A stretch of DNA of 34,737 bases, taken from an uncultured bacterium (GTDB taxonomy: Bacteria; Verrucomicrobiota; Kiritimatiellia; RFP12; UBA1067). A program made the position numbers and the translations under genes. Below are positions 1 through 7,457 of the stretch, piece by piece. The stretch lies in assembly GCA_903935195.1 (NCBI GenBank), contig CAIZQW010000184.1, positions 1 to 34,737 on the forward strand, given 5' to 3'. The notes below the pieces were generated by a model, which had not been told where the DNA came from, made no database searches, and worked only from the letters and a program-made list of their open reading frames with translations. Within the stretch, counting starts at the first letter, position 1. The number at the start of each line of letters is the position of its first letter.

Positions 1-110
1 AGGAAGGCTGAATAGGCCTCCAGATTCAGGCGCTTGGCTTCATTGAAACAGGGGATAACCAAGGCGACGCGTTTCGTTTGTTCAACTGCTGTGTTTGGTG
101 ATGGAACCAT
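1..110 (-). CDS. Family 2 glycosyltransferase, N-terminal fragment
   Basis: This is the first 36 codons of a minus-strand gene that runs off the left edge. After a short polar N-terminus it encodes VALVIPCFNEAKRL, the opening beta strand and nucleotide-binding loop of GT-A family 2 glycosyltransferases (usually V-I-P-x-Y/F-N-E-x-x-R-L). The dolichyl-phosphate glucosyltransferase and polyprenyl-phosphate sugar transferase subgroup often has this NEAKRL form. Such enzymes move a sugar from a nucleotide donor to a lipid or glycan at the cytoplasmic membrane. The DxD motif and any membrane helices lie outside the window, so donor and acceptor are unknown. The ATG at 110-108 lacks a strong Shine-Dalgarno sequence. 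Confidence 0.7.
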   Translation of the reverse strand, partial: MVPSPNTAVEQTKRVALVIPCFNEAKRLNLEAYSAF

Positions 111-215
111 AAGTTTTTAAGTATACCTGTGTGTGCTTCAAAAGGCAAGCCTGTCGGGGGGGGGCAGAAGTGGCAGTCGGCAGTATCAGTCGGGACATTT
201 GGTGCCTACCAGACT

Positions 216-276
216 GTCTTCACTGTCCTTCGGTCTTTCATCTTGAGTCTTGGTGTCTTAAAGTCTTTGTGTCCTC
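216..276. repeat. Degenerate tandem array of GTCTT units, about 8 nt apart
   Basis: The 305-base gap between the glycosyltransferase and rhaD (111-415) holds no convincing gene. Its clearest structure is a run of GTCTT/GTCCTT words starting at 216, 225, 233, 247, 255, 263 and 271, so most steps are 8 or 9 bases. On the minus strand it reads as repeated AAGAC-NNN. I do not recognise a named element. Confidence 0.5.
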
Positions 277-347
277 ACGTTACGCAATATGCAACCAAAT
301 AGTTAAGGGCTTGACGGCAACAATGGAATCCTCTACGCTAGCGCAAT

Positions 348-361
348 CCTTGTTGACAAGG
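348..361 (+). promoter_or_regulatory. Small dyad over a TTGACA box upstream of rhaD
   Basis: CCTTGT and ACAAGG flank a 2-nt centre and enclose TTGACA (353-358), a consensus -35 hexamer. No good -10 follows at 17 bases; TAGACT at 378-383 would need a 19-base spacer. Another weak pair is TTGACG (311-316) with TACGCT (334-339), 17 bases apart. An operator overlapping a promoter of rhaD is possible, but the support is thin. Confidence 0.25.
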
Positions 362-415
362 TAGCCTCCTTGCGAGGTAGACTCAATAACACTGTTGGCA
401 GAAGAGGAATCGATA

Positions 416-1243
416 ATGAATAGAGAGACATTGATCAATCATGTGGCAAAGACGACACGAGATATGTGGGATCGAGGTTGGGCAGAAGCAAATGGCGGGA
501 ATGTCAGCCTTCGGTTGAACGATGAGCAAAATGCAGCATTTGCGGGCTTACAAGGTCAATCTGAATGGATTCAGCTTTCCGTAGAGGCTCCGTCGTTGCA
601 GGGTGAGCGTTTCATTTTCACCGGCACGGGCCGCTACTTGCGTAATGTTGAAATCGCCCCTGAGCGGAATATTGGGCTAATCGAATTGAACAACAACGGA
701 ACTGCATATAGGATTTTGTGGGGGTTCGAGCCTAATGGGCGGCCGACATCGGAGTTGGCAGCGCACCTTCTTTCGCATGCCACCATCAAGGACAGCACAA
801 ATAACTACGCGCATGCGGTTATCCATACGCATACCCCGTCAATCATCGCATTGACATATGCCTTTGCGGACCTGTCCACTGCGAAACTGACCGCTCTGCT
901 CTGGCGCATGCACGCGGAGTGCGTTGTCGTGTTTCCGAAAGGGGTTGAATTTCTCCCATGGATGATGGCGGGTAGCGACGACCTGGGACAGGCAACTGCT
1001 GCCGCGCTTCGCCAACGAACCCTCGTGGTCTGGGAGCAGCACGGGATCGTTGGCACGGGACGCAACCTTGATGAGGCGTTTGGTCGGATTTACGTGGCGG
1101 AGAAGGCGGCGGAGATCTACCTGGCTTGCGCGGCTGCCGGTGGTGTGAAGAAGACCTTGACCGATGCCCAGCTTCAGGCAATCGCCGGCAACTTCAGGTG
1201 CAATTGGGAACCATCATTGCTGGCTGGCTGGCCAGGCGTATAA
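416..1243 (+). CDS. rhaD: Rhamnulose-1-phosphate aldolase
   Basis: Class II zinc-dependent aldolase that cleaves L-rhamnulose 1-phosphate into dihydroxyacetone phosphate and L-lactaldehyde, the last step of phosphorylative rhamnose breakdown in the cytoplasm. The 275-residue product matches the E. coli enzyme (274). Seen in the sequence: NGGN near residue 28; PTSEL with the catalytic Glu at 113; HTH (His137, His139) and WEQHG (His209) as the three zinc ligands; and the family block ECVVVFPKGVEFLPWM near 168-183. I chose the ATG at 416 because AGAGGA lies 7 bases upstream; an in-frame TTG at 395 would add seven residues. No rhamnulokinase or isomerase is nearby, so the gene stands alone here. 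Related class II aldolases act on fuculose phosphate, but the alignment is clearly closest to RhaD. Confidence 0.93.
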   Translation: MNRETLINHVAKTTRDMWDRGWAEANGGNVSLRLNDEQNAAFAGLQGQSEWIQLSVEAPSLQGERFIFTGTGRYLRNVEIAPERNIGLIELNNNGTAYRILWGFEPNGRPTSELAAHLLSHATIKDSTNNYAHAVIHTHTPSIIALTYAFADLSTAKLTALLWRMHAECVVVFPKGVEFLPWMMAGSDDLGQATAAALRQRTLVVWEQHGIVGTGRNLDEAFGRIYVAEKAAEIYLACAAAGGVKKTLTDAQLQAIAGNFRCNWEPSLLAGWPGV

Positions 1244-1275
1244 CTGAATACGTGACGGAAAATGATGCCAACAAT

Positions 1276-1314
1276 GCCCTGCTGCGTACGTCGCTACGCG
1301 CCGCCGCAGAGGGC
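1276..1314 (+). terminator. GC-rich hairpin after rhaD, no U-tract
   Basis: GCCCT (1276-1280) pairs with AGGGC (1310-1314), and CTGCG (1282-1286) pairs with CGCAG (1305-1309) across one bulged G, with an 18-base loop. No run of T follows, so it is not a typical intrinsic terminator. It lies 33 bases after the rhaD stop. Confidence 0.25.
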
Positions 1315-1400
1315 TGACGTTCGCCTGGAATCTCCGTCTACGCGGATAAACCTACGGTGGATAAAATAGAATAAGGCAATAATGGAAGAGGAGCATAAAC

Positions 1401-1598
1401 ATGAGTAAGAATCAACAGGTAAGAGCCATCAGAATTGCTTGGACGTTGACATCGGTTTCGTTGGGTTTCTATCTGGTTGCAATTGCCCTGACCATTATTA
1501 CCGTTCCCTTGTCAATACGTGATTGTCCAATGTTTCTACTTGCTTTACCTTTTATCTTCTTTGTGTTTGTCTTTTCAATCGCGAATTTTATTCATTAG
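1401..1598 (+). CDS. Small two-helix membrane protein, possibly truncated by frameshift
   Basis: This 65-residue ORF has a strong ribosome-binding site (GGAAGAGGAG, about 7 bases upstream). It encodes a basic N-terminus followed by two hydrophobic segments near residues 14-36 and 44-64. I recognise no family. The stop comes directly at the end of helix two. Reading on in the next frame from about 1583 gives a plausible continuation: a basic, amphipathic linker, a third helix ending in EEFFRR, and a stop at 1720. A single lost base around 1585-1592 would therefore explain the ORF as the remnant of a roughly 106-residue three-helix protein. It could also be a genuine short protein. No neighbour suggests a function. 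Confidence 0.45.
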   Translation: MSKNQQVRAIRIAWTLTSVSLGFYLVAIALTIITVPLSIRDCPMFLLALPFIFFVFVFSIANFIH

Positions 1599-1735
1599 TT
1601 AAGAGAGTCCTCTTAGATCCATTAGGGGAAATTTATTGGTATTTAGATATCTTCCTCATCCCCGTCCCGTTACTCATTTTTCTTGGCGTGTTTATTTATG
1701 AAGAGTTTTTTAGAAGATAAGGCAGGGGAACCATG

Positions 1736-1763
1736 TATGACACAGTTTATAAACTGTGTCATA
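1736..1763. repeat. Perfect 28-bp palindrome without loop
   Basis: TATGACACAGTTTA is followed at once by its exact reverse complement, giving 14-bp arms with no spacer. It lies in the 270-base gene-free stretch before ychF and has no T-run after it, so it is better read as a dyad protein-binding site or the relic of a mobile-element end than as a terminator. Confidence 0.6.
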
Positions 1764-1842
1764 GTGCCATTAATCGGTCGTTCAATTTCCAATAAGGCTC
1801 TTTGGCGCAAAGCGAAAACCATTCGCTGAAAGCTTAAGCGGT

Positions 1843-1869
1843 AATAAGGCAATCACGCAATAAGGCAAT
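1843..1869 (+). repeat. Direct repeat AATAAGGCAAT
   Basis: Two exact copies of this 11-mer occur at 1843-1853 and 1859-1869. A third exact copy lies at 1370-1380, just before the small membrane ORF, and truncated versions occur near 1718 (ATAAGGCA) and 1791 (AATAAGGC). The copies bracket the small ORF and the palindrome. Confidence 0.45.
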
Positions 1870-1942
1870 GTTTTGAAGTTGTTGACATTTTGTTTGTTGT
1901 GTGAATACCGGAATATTTAGGATGTCTTTAGAGGGGGGTTCG

Positions 1943-1951
1943 TGGTATACT
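1943..1951 (+). promoter_or_regulatory. Extended -10 promoter of ychF
   Basis: TGGTATACT carries an extended TG motif and a 5/6 match to TATAAT, about 40 bases before the ychF ATG. The -35 region (1923-1928) is poor, as is common for extended -10 promoters. A consensus TTGACA at 1882-1887 lies too far upstream to serve this -10. Confidence 0.5.
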
Positions 1952-1990
1952 TTGGCCTCATTTGTAACTTGAAAGAAAGAGGATTTTAAA

Positions 1991-3091
1991 ATGGCACTGG
2001 GTGTTGGAATCGTAGGTCTTCCCAACGTAGGCAAATCAACCTTGTTCAATGCGCTGACGCGTGCGCAGAATGCGGAGGCTGCCAATTATCCATTTTGTAC
2101 GATCGAGCCGAATAAGGCGACCGTCCCTCTTTCGGATATCCGGCTTGACGCGTTGACCAAAATTGCAAAGCCCGAAAAAGTGGTTAAAGCAACGGTAGAC
2201 TTCATTGATATTGCAGGCCTTGTCCGCGGCGCGAGCAAGGGTGAAGGACTCGGAAACAAATTTCTGGCCAATATCCGTGAGAGCAGTGCTATTTTGCAGG
2301 TGGTCCGCTGTTTTGCCGACAATGACGTGGTGCATGTCGAAGGGGGGATTGATCCGATCCGCGACATTGAGATCATTGAGACGGAACTCATCCTGGCGGA
2401 TATGCAATCGCTCGAAAAGCGCTTAGACCGCGTAGGACGCATGGCCCGTTCAGATAAAGACCTGCGTAAAGAGGTCGAAGCCATGGAGCTGCTGATGAAG
2501 CATCTGAATGACGAAAAACCTGTGCGTACCTTCCCTCGCAGTGAGAATGATCCTATTCTGACTACCTTGACCGAGTTGCAACTGCTGACGGATAAGCCGG
2601 TCATCTATTGTGCGAATGTGGGTGAAACGGAAATTGCCCACGACAATGAGCAGGTGGCCCGTGTGAAGGCTTACGCAGCGGCCAAAGGGTGCGACGTGGT
2701 TGTCATCTCGGCGAAGATGGAGGCTGAGATGGTTGGGTTATCGGATGCCGAGCGGGATGATTTTCTCACCTCATACGGTTTGCAGGAAAGCGGTTTGGAC
2801 CAGACCGCCCGGATGGCCTATCATACACTCGGACTTGCCAGTTATTTTACGGTTGGTCCCAAAGAGGTCAGGGCTTGGACCTTCCATCGCGGCTGGAGTG
2901 CGCCGAAGTGCGCGGGTGTGATTCATACGGATTTCGAACGAGGCTTCATTCGTGCGGAGGTTATTGCGTATAACGACTATATCCGGCTAAATGGTGAAGC
3001 AGGGGCAAAGGCCGCAGGTGTGATGCGTGTTGAAGGCAAAGAGTATCTGGTGCAGGACGGGGATGTCATGCACTTCCTCTTTAACGTCTAG
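1991..3091 (+). CDS. ychF: Redox-regulated ATPase YchF/OLA1
   Basis: Universal cytoplasmic P-loop protein of the Obg/YchF family. It prefers ATP over GTP, associates with ribosomes and is linked to stress responses in other bacteria. The 366-residue length is normal for the family (about 363). Visible features are the G1 loop GLPNVGKST at residues 9-17, G3 DIAGL at 73-77, the altered G4 motif N-V-G-E in place of NKxD (which explains the ATP preference of the family), and a C-terminal TGS-type domain ending in [24 protein letters not shown] precedes the ATG at a suitable distance. The gene is followed after 38 bases by trpB with no clear terminator between, so read-through is possible. Confidence 0.96.
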   Translation: MALGVGIVGLPNVGKSTLFNALTRAQNAEAANYPFCTIEPNKATVPLSDIRLDALTKIAKPEKVVKATVDFIDIAGLVRGASKGEGLGNKFLANIRESSAILQVVRCFADNDVVHVEGGIDPIRDIEIIETELILADMQSLEKRLDRVGRMARSDKDLRKEVEAMELLMKHLNDEKPVRTFPRSENDPILTTLTELQLLTDKPVIYCANVGETEIAHDNEQVARVKAYAAAKGCDVVVISAKMEAEMVGLSDAERDDFLTSYGLQESGLDQTARMAYHTLGLASYFTVGPKEVRAWTFHRGWSAPKCAGVIHTDFERGFIRAEVIAYNDYIRLNGEAGAKAAGVMRVEGKEYLVQDGDVMHFLFNV

Positions 3092-3129
3092 CCAAAAATT
3101 TTATACTAACAACAAACATGGAGGATGGG

Positions 3130-4335
3130 ATGATTGCGAAACCTGTTCATGGACAAGGACCCGACGAAAAAGGTTATTTCGGAAAGTATGGAGGAATGTA
3201 TCTTCCTCCGCAATTGGAAAAGCCGTTTGCAGAGATCATCGAGGCCTACCACCGGATCGCGAATGATTCTGCCTTTATTGCCGAGCTGAGAAGTATCCGT
3301 AAGACCTTTCAGGGTCGTCCGACGCCTGTTTATCATGCCCGCACGCTCTCGTTGAAGAATGGTGGGGCGCACATCTATTTGAAGCGTGAAGATCTGAATC
3401 ATACTGGCGCCCACAAAATCAACCATTGCATGGGTGAGGGTTTGCTGGCGAAATTCATGGGGAAGAAAAAGCTGATTGCTGAGACGGGTGCTGGACAGCA
3501 CGGCGTCGCGCTTGCAACAGCCGCTGCCTATTTCGGATTGGAATGTGAAATTCACATGGGCGATGTGGATATCGCCAAGCAAGCACCGAACGTCACACGC
3601 ATGAAGCTTCTGGGCGCAAAGGTGGTGCCGGTCTCGTTTGGTCTTCGGACACTCAAAGAGGCTGTGGACTCCGCCTTCATGGCCTATCTGGCTGATTACG
3701 AAAATTCTATTTATTGCATCGGATCCGTTGTCGGTCCGCATCCCTTCCCGTTGATGGTCCGTGACTTCCAGAAGGTCGTGGGCATCGAGGCCCGTGAACA
3801 ATTTCTGGAGATGACAGGCCAGTTGCCAGAGGCGATCTGTGCGTGCGTCGGAGGCGGTTCGAACGCGATGGGGCTCTTTACGGCCTTCTTGAATGATCCT
3901 GTGGCGATCTATGGTGTCGAGCCTTTAGGGAAAGGCACTGCAGTCGGAGATCATGCTGCGACCATGTCCTACGGACGCGAAGGCATTATTCACGGCTTTA
4001 AGTGCTACTTGCTCCAGAATGACGATGGTTCCCCGGCGCCAGTCTATTCCTGCGCAAGCGGCCTGGATTATCCGGGTGTCGGTCCGGAACATTGCCACCT
4101 AAAGGATTCCGGTCGCGTGCAATATGTGACCTGCTCGGATGATCAATGCAAAGATGCATTCTTCAAGCTCTGTCGCAGTGAGGGAATCATTCCTGCGATT
4201 GAGAGTGCGCATGCAGTTGCGTATGCGCTTGAAAAGGCGCGTGAGATGAAGAAGGGCTCTATTCTTGTGAATCTGAGCGGACGCGGTGACAAGGACATGG
4301 ACTATGTCGTTGAAAACTGGGGCATCGGAGAGTAG
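3130..4335 (+). CDS. trpB: Tryptophan synthase beta subunit
   Basis: PLP enzyme that condenses indole with L-serine to give tryptophan, normally in an alpha2-beta2 complex. The product is about 401 residues, typical of TrpB1-type subunits. Seen: [12 protein letters not shown] at the N-terminus; HTGAHKIN with the PLP lysine at residue 96; ETGAGQHG with the catalytic glutamate; the phosphate-binding loop GGGSNAMG; and LSGRGDKD near the end. The residue after HKIN is His rather than the usual Asn. I prefer the ATG at 3130 because GGAGG lies five bases upstream; the ATG at 3118 would add four residues. No trpA lies in the window, so the partner must be encoded elsewhere. The gene leads into the cyclase gene after 19 bases. 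Confidence 0.95.
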   Translation: MIAKPVHGQGPDEKGYFGKYGGMYLPPQLEKPFAEIIEAYHRIANDSAFIAELRSIRKTFQGRPTPVYHARTLSLKNGGAHIYLKREDLNHTGAHKINHCMGEGLLAKFMGKKKLIAETGAGQHGVALATAAAYFGLECEIHMGDVDIAKQAPNVTRMKLLGAKVVPVSFGLRTLKEAVDSAFMAYLADYENSIYCIGSVVGPHPFPLMVRDFQKVVGIEAREQFLEMTGQLPEAICACVGGGSNAMGLFTAFLNDPVAIYGVEPLGKGTAVGDHAATMSYGREGIIHGFKCYLLQNDDGSPAPVYSCASGLDYPGVGPEHCHLKDSGRVQYVTCSDDQCKDAFFKLCRSEGIIPAIESAHAVAYALEKAREMKKGSILVNLSGRGDKDMDYVVENWGIGE

Positions 4336-4354
4336 TCATTTCCGAAAAGCTGTG

Positions 4355-6076
4355 ATGGATCATCTTCTGGGGATGCGCGACCCTGACACCGGCGTGTGGA
4401 CAGGGGAGCTCTCTTCCAGTGCCCTGAGCACGGCCTTGACCCTTGTGGCCTTGATGAAGGATCCTTCCTGTAAGGATCAGACGGAGGCCTCAGTCGCATG
4501 GCTTCTCGCTCACCAGAATGGAGACGGCGGGTGGGGAGACACATCCTCCAGTCGTTCCAACCTCAGCACCACACTCCTAGTGCGTTCCGCCTTGCGGGTT
4601 GTTGAGCGCAGGCGAACATCCGAGGTGCTGTGCGCTGCGCTTCAGCAGTCAGATGCATGGCTCGTTCGGAAGATCGGTGGAATCTCCTTCCCAACGCTGG
4701 CAAAGGCGCTTCAAGAGATCTATCAGGAGGATCGAACCTTTGCTGTTCCCATCTTGACCTTTGTGGCCATCTGTGAAGAGGATGTCCGTCTGTGGAAAAA
4801 AATTCCCGCCTTGCCCTTTCTGTTTGCCCTCCTGCCACACAGCCTCTATCGTTTTTTCAAACTGGAGGTGGTCAGTTATGCGCTCCCTGCTCTTATTGCA
4901 ATTGGAATGTGTAGGAATAGGTGTCGGGCAGGCAAATGGCGAGGGCTGACACTTAGCGCCCTCTTCGCGAAACCATTATTGGCTAAACTTGAAAAGTTGC
5001 AGCCTGAGCATGGTGGATTCTTGGATGCCACCCCGTTGACAGCCTTTGTCGCAGTGGCCCTTGAGCAGATGGGCTATGAGACGCATCCAGTGACCCAGCG
5101 GGCCAAGGCCTTTCTCAAAGCCTCTCTGCGTCCGGACGGGAGTTGTGCGATTGACTCGAATCTCCGGATCTGGGTGACGAGCCTTGCAACACGTGCGCTG
5201 TTGGCTTGCCGCGATGAGCAGAAGTTTCCGCGTGCGGAACAGGAGCGGATCGCTCGCTGGCTTTTGTCGAAGCAGTTTCAGAAGACGCATCCGTATACCG
5301 GGGCGAAGGCAGGTGGCTGGGCCTGGACCGATTGCGCAGGGGGCGTTCCAGATTCGGATGATACCAGCGGCGCACTGATTGCGCTTTACCATTTGAAACA
5401 ACAGGGGGTTGACGTTCCTGTAGATGACGCAGTCCGTGCTGGACTCGCTTGGTTGAGGAGTGTGCAGAATAGCGATGGAGGGATGCCCACCTTTTGCAAG
5501 GGATGGGGACGATTGCCCTTTGATCGGAGCTGCCCGGATATTTCAGCGCATGCCCTGCTGGCCTTTCTGTATTGGAAGGACCTTGCTGTGGGTGCTGAAG
5601 AGACAATCGAGCGCCTGCTTGCTTATCTGATGCGGACACAATGCGAAGATGGGAGTTGGATCCCGTTATGGTTCGGGAATGAAGAGTCTGCTCTCAAGCT
5701 CAATCCGATCATTGGCACCGCGAGGGTCCTTGATGCCCTTCTGCAACTCCTCAAGGCGGGCCATCCCAGCTCTCCCGTGATTGAGCGGATGGTCACTCAG
5801 AGCATCGCCTTTCTCTTGCGCGAACAGCGGCCAGAGGGCTCCTGGGGGGCGGGGACGTGTGGAACCCATGAGGAGACCGGCTTGGCAGTAATTGCTTTGA
5901 AAAAATCAACCCTTCCTGCTACGCGCGAAGCTGTGGTGCGAGGACGTCGCTGGTTGGTAGAGCAGGGACAGAATCCAGTGCCTGCGCCGATTGGTCTCTA
6001 TTTCTCATTGCTTTGGTATCACGAAAAAATGTATCCTTGGGTGTGGACCCTGGAGGCTTTGGCAGAAAATGACTGA
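4355..6076 (+). CDS. Squalene-hopene-cyclase-like class II terpene cyclase
   Basis: A 574-residue (alpha/alpha)6-barrel protein of the prenyltransferase/squalene oxidase repeat superfamily. It has at least four QW-type repeats (such as QNGDGGWG near 54 and QRPEGSWG near the C-terminus) and the class II protonation motif DSDDT at 333-337, equivalent to DxDDT of squalene-hopene cyclase. The block GGWAWTDCAGGVPDSDDT and the later LNPIIGTARVL correspond to positions around the active site of hopene synthases. It therefore probably cyclises a polyprenyl substrate at the membrane by protonation. It is shorter than bacterial SHC (about 630 residues) and lacks its QW-rich C-terminus, so the product may not be hopene. 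The start is uncertain: ATG 4355 fits domain length but has a weak ribosome-binding site; ATG 4373 is an alternative. It overlaps rnc by 8 bases. Confidence 0.8.
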   Translation: MDHLLGMRDPDTGVWTGELSSSALSTALTLVALMKDPSCKDQTEASVAWLLAHQNGDGGWGDTSSSRSNLSTTLLVRSALRVVERRRTSEVLCAALQQSDAWLVRKIGGISFPTLAKALQEIYQEDRTFAVPILTFVAICEEDVRLWKKIPALPFLFALLPHSLYRFFKLEVVSYALPALIAIGMCRNRCRAGKWRGLTLSALFAKPLLAKLEKLQPEHGGFLDATPLTAFVAVALEQMGYETHPVTQRAKAFLKASLRPDGSCAIDSNLRIWVTSLATRALLACRDEQKFPRAEQERIARWLLSKQFQKTHPYTGAKAGGWAWTDCAGGVPDSDDTSGALIALYHLKQQGVDVPVDDAVRAGLAWLRSVQNSDGGMPTFCKGWGRLPFDRSCPDISAHALLAFLYWKDLAVGAEETIERLLAYLMRTQCEDGSWIPLWFGNEESALKLNPIIGTARVLDALLQLLKAGHPSSPVIERMVTQSIAFLLREQRPEGSWGAGTCGTHEETGLAVIALKKSTLPATREAVVRGRRWLVEQGQNPVPAPIGLYFSLLWYHEKMYPWVWTLEALAEND

Positions 6077-6800
6077 GACACGTGACACTAGTGATTCAAC
6101 ATTAGCTTCGTTGGAAGAGAAGATCGGCTATGTCTTTAGAGACAAAGCGCTCGTGAAGCGCGCGTTGACAGCTCCCTCGTATCGCGCAACGCATGCCTTG
6201 GGTCCGCAGGAGGATAACCAGCGGCTGGAGTTTTTGGGGGATGCCGTTCTCGGGTTGCTGGCTGCGGAGTATGCCTATCATCGCTTTGACCATCAGGCAG
6301 AGGGTTTCCTGACGATTCAGCGGAGCCATCTGGCGAGCGGCCGGGCATTGGCTGATACGGCGCGTCAGATCGGACTCGGAAGTTATTTGCGAATTGGACG
6401 CAGTGATGAAAACACGGGTGGCGTTGAAAAGGACAGGCTCCTCGCGGATGCACTTGAGGCGTTGCTAGGAGCGGCCTGGATTGATGGCGGAATGCCAGCC
6501 GTCACCACGATCTTCCAAAAGATTCTCCAGCAGAAGGTCGAGGAGGCCCCTGCCAACCATTGGGAAAATAATCCAAAGGGTTGTTTGCAATCTATCTGTC
6601 AGCACCATGCCTGGCCAGACTCGCCGACCTACGAACTTCTCGCGTCAACAGGTTTGGCACATGAGCCGATCTACACGGTGCGTGTTAGCGTAGCAGGGGG
6701 TATCGAGGCGACAGGGACAGGACGTTCCAAGCGCATTGCCGAGGCAAATGCCGCGACGCATCTGCTCAGCATCCTCGCGGAGAAGAATATTTTGTCCTGA
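6069..6800 (+). CDS. rnc: Ribonuclease III
   Basis: Double-strand-specific endoribonuclease that processes rRNA precursors and structured mRNAs. The 243-residue protein has the RIIID signature RLEFLGDAV at residues 52-60, the second metal-binding pair Asp127 and Glu130 in DALEALLGAAW, and a C-terminal dsRNA-binding domain (about 165-238, starting NPKGCLQ and ending in the SKRIAEANAA helix). The start ATG at 6069 overlaps the stop of the cyclase gene (ATGACTGA), with GGAGG about 12 bases upstream, which implies translational coupling. In-frame starts further upstream would lie deep inside the cyclase gene. The gene converges on pyrE. Confidence 0.95.
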   Translation: MTETRDTSDSTLASLEEKIGYVFRDKALVKRALTAPSYRATHALGPQEDNQRLEFLGDAVLGLLAAEYAYHRFDHQAEGFLTIQRSHLASGRALADTARQIGLGSYLRIGRSDENTGGVEKDRLLADALEALLGAAWIDGGMPAVTTIFQKILQQKVEEAPANHWENNPKGCLQSICQHHAWPDSPTYELLASTGLAHEPIYTVRVSVAGGIEATGTGRSKRIAEANAATHLLSILAEKNILS

Positions 6801-6807
6801 ACAAATC

Positions 6808-6857
6808 AGAGGGCAGAGGACAGAAGTCAGAGGTCTGATCTCCGACCTCCGATCTTT
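6808..6857. repeat. Seven-base tandem repeats arranged as an inverted pair
   Basis: Four 7-mers (AGAGGGC, AGAGGAC, AGAAGTC, AGAGGTC; 6808-6835) are followed by three 7-mers of opposite sense (GATCTCC, GACCTCC, GATCTTT; 6837-6857). GAGGTC (6830-6835) pairs with GACCTC (6844-6849) to form a hairpin in either direction. It fills the whole space between the convergent rnc and pyrE genes and may act as a bidirectional transcription end, although there is no strong T-run. Confidence 0.55.
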
Positions 6858-6861
6858 GAAC

Positions 6862-7434
6862 TTATGACCCTGGGTGGACGAAGGGGGTCTTTGATGCGCA
6901 GAGGGGGCACACGGTAGGTTCCCAGACCTCTGGAGCCATCTTCAGGAGCGAGAGCGTGGGTGTGCCAAAGGAGGCCTGCCCAGCGCTACGATCCACGAGG
7001 ACCAAAACAGCGACGACTTCCGCACCTGCGGCTTTCACAATATCAATGGTCTCTTGGACACGTCCGCCACGGGTGATCACATCCTCGGCAACAATATAGC
7101 GCTCGCCGGGCTTAATGGTGAAGCGGCGCATGACAAGTTTATTGTCCTGTTTCTCTGCGAACACGCACTTCACATCCAGCTCGCGTGCGACTTCGTGTCC
7201 GACTAAAATGCCACCCAAGGCTGGCGAGATCACGCCATCAATATTTCCAATCTTCATCTCGGCTTGCATCCGCTTGACCAGTTCGCTGCAGAGGAGCCCT
7301 GCAATACGGGGATAACGCAAGACATTGGCGCATTGGAAAAAGCGATTGCTGTGTAAGCCAGACCGCAGTTCGAAATGGCCTGTCAGCAAGGCACCGGTAT
7401 CTGCAAGCATTTTGAGAATATCTGTTTCGTTCAT
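6862..7434 (-). CDS. pyrE: Orotate phosphoribosyltransferase
   Basis: Transfers phosphoribose from PRPP to orotate to form OMP in de novo pyrimidine synthesis, in the cytoplasm. The 190-residue protein carries the PRPP-binding loop AEDVITRGG (about 116-124, family form EDVxTTGGS), the substrate segment ELRSGLHSNRFF near residues 22-33, and the basic loop AEKQDNKLVMRRF. The C-terminus has a CPLC pair typical of the short PyrE clade. AAGGA lies upstream of the ATG. It is the last gene of the envelope operon, 23 bases after the LolD-like gene, an unexpected place for a pyrimidine gene. Confidence 0.93.
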   Translation of the reverse strand: MNETDILKMLADTGALLTGHFELRSGLHSNRFFQCANVLRYPRIAGLLCSELVKRMQAEMKIGNIDGVISPALGGILVGHEVARELDVKCVFAEKQDNKLVMRRFTIKPGERYIVAEDVITRGGRVQETIDIVKAAGAEVVAVLVLVDRSAGQASFGTPTLSLLKMAPEVWEPTVCPLCASKTPFVHPGS

Positions 7435-7457
7435 AAGGATTCCTTTTTGTTGTTTGT

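Noticed and set aside
131-364. A 77-codon open frame upstream of rhaD
   Set aside because: No ribosome-binding site, no recognisable domain, and it crosses the GTCTT repeat array and a G-run, so its composition is that of intergenic DNA.
1882-1910. Consensus TTGACA as the -35 of a ychF promoter
   Set aside because: The best -10 at a legal distance (around 1903-1908) is poor. TATACT at 1946 with an extended TG motif is a better explanation.
2086-2604. A 172-codon open frame antisense to ychF
   Set aside because: It is a shadow of the well-conserved ychF frame: Ser/Arg-rich, no motif and no start signal.
5115-5639. A 174-codon open frame antisense to the terpene cyclase
   Set aside because: Low-complexity Ser/Arg/His composition, no motif, and it is opposite the DSDDT-containing core of a real gene.
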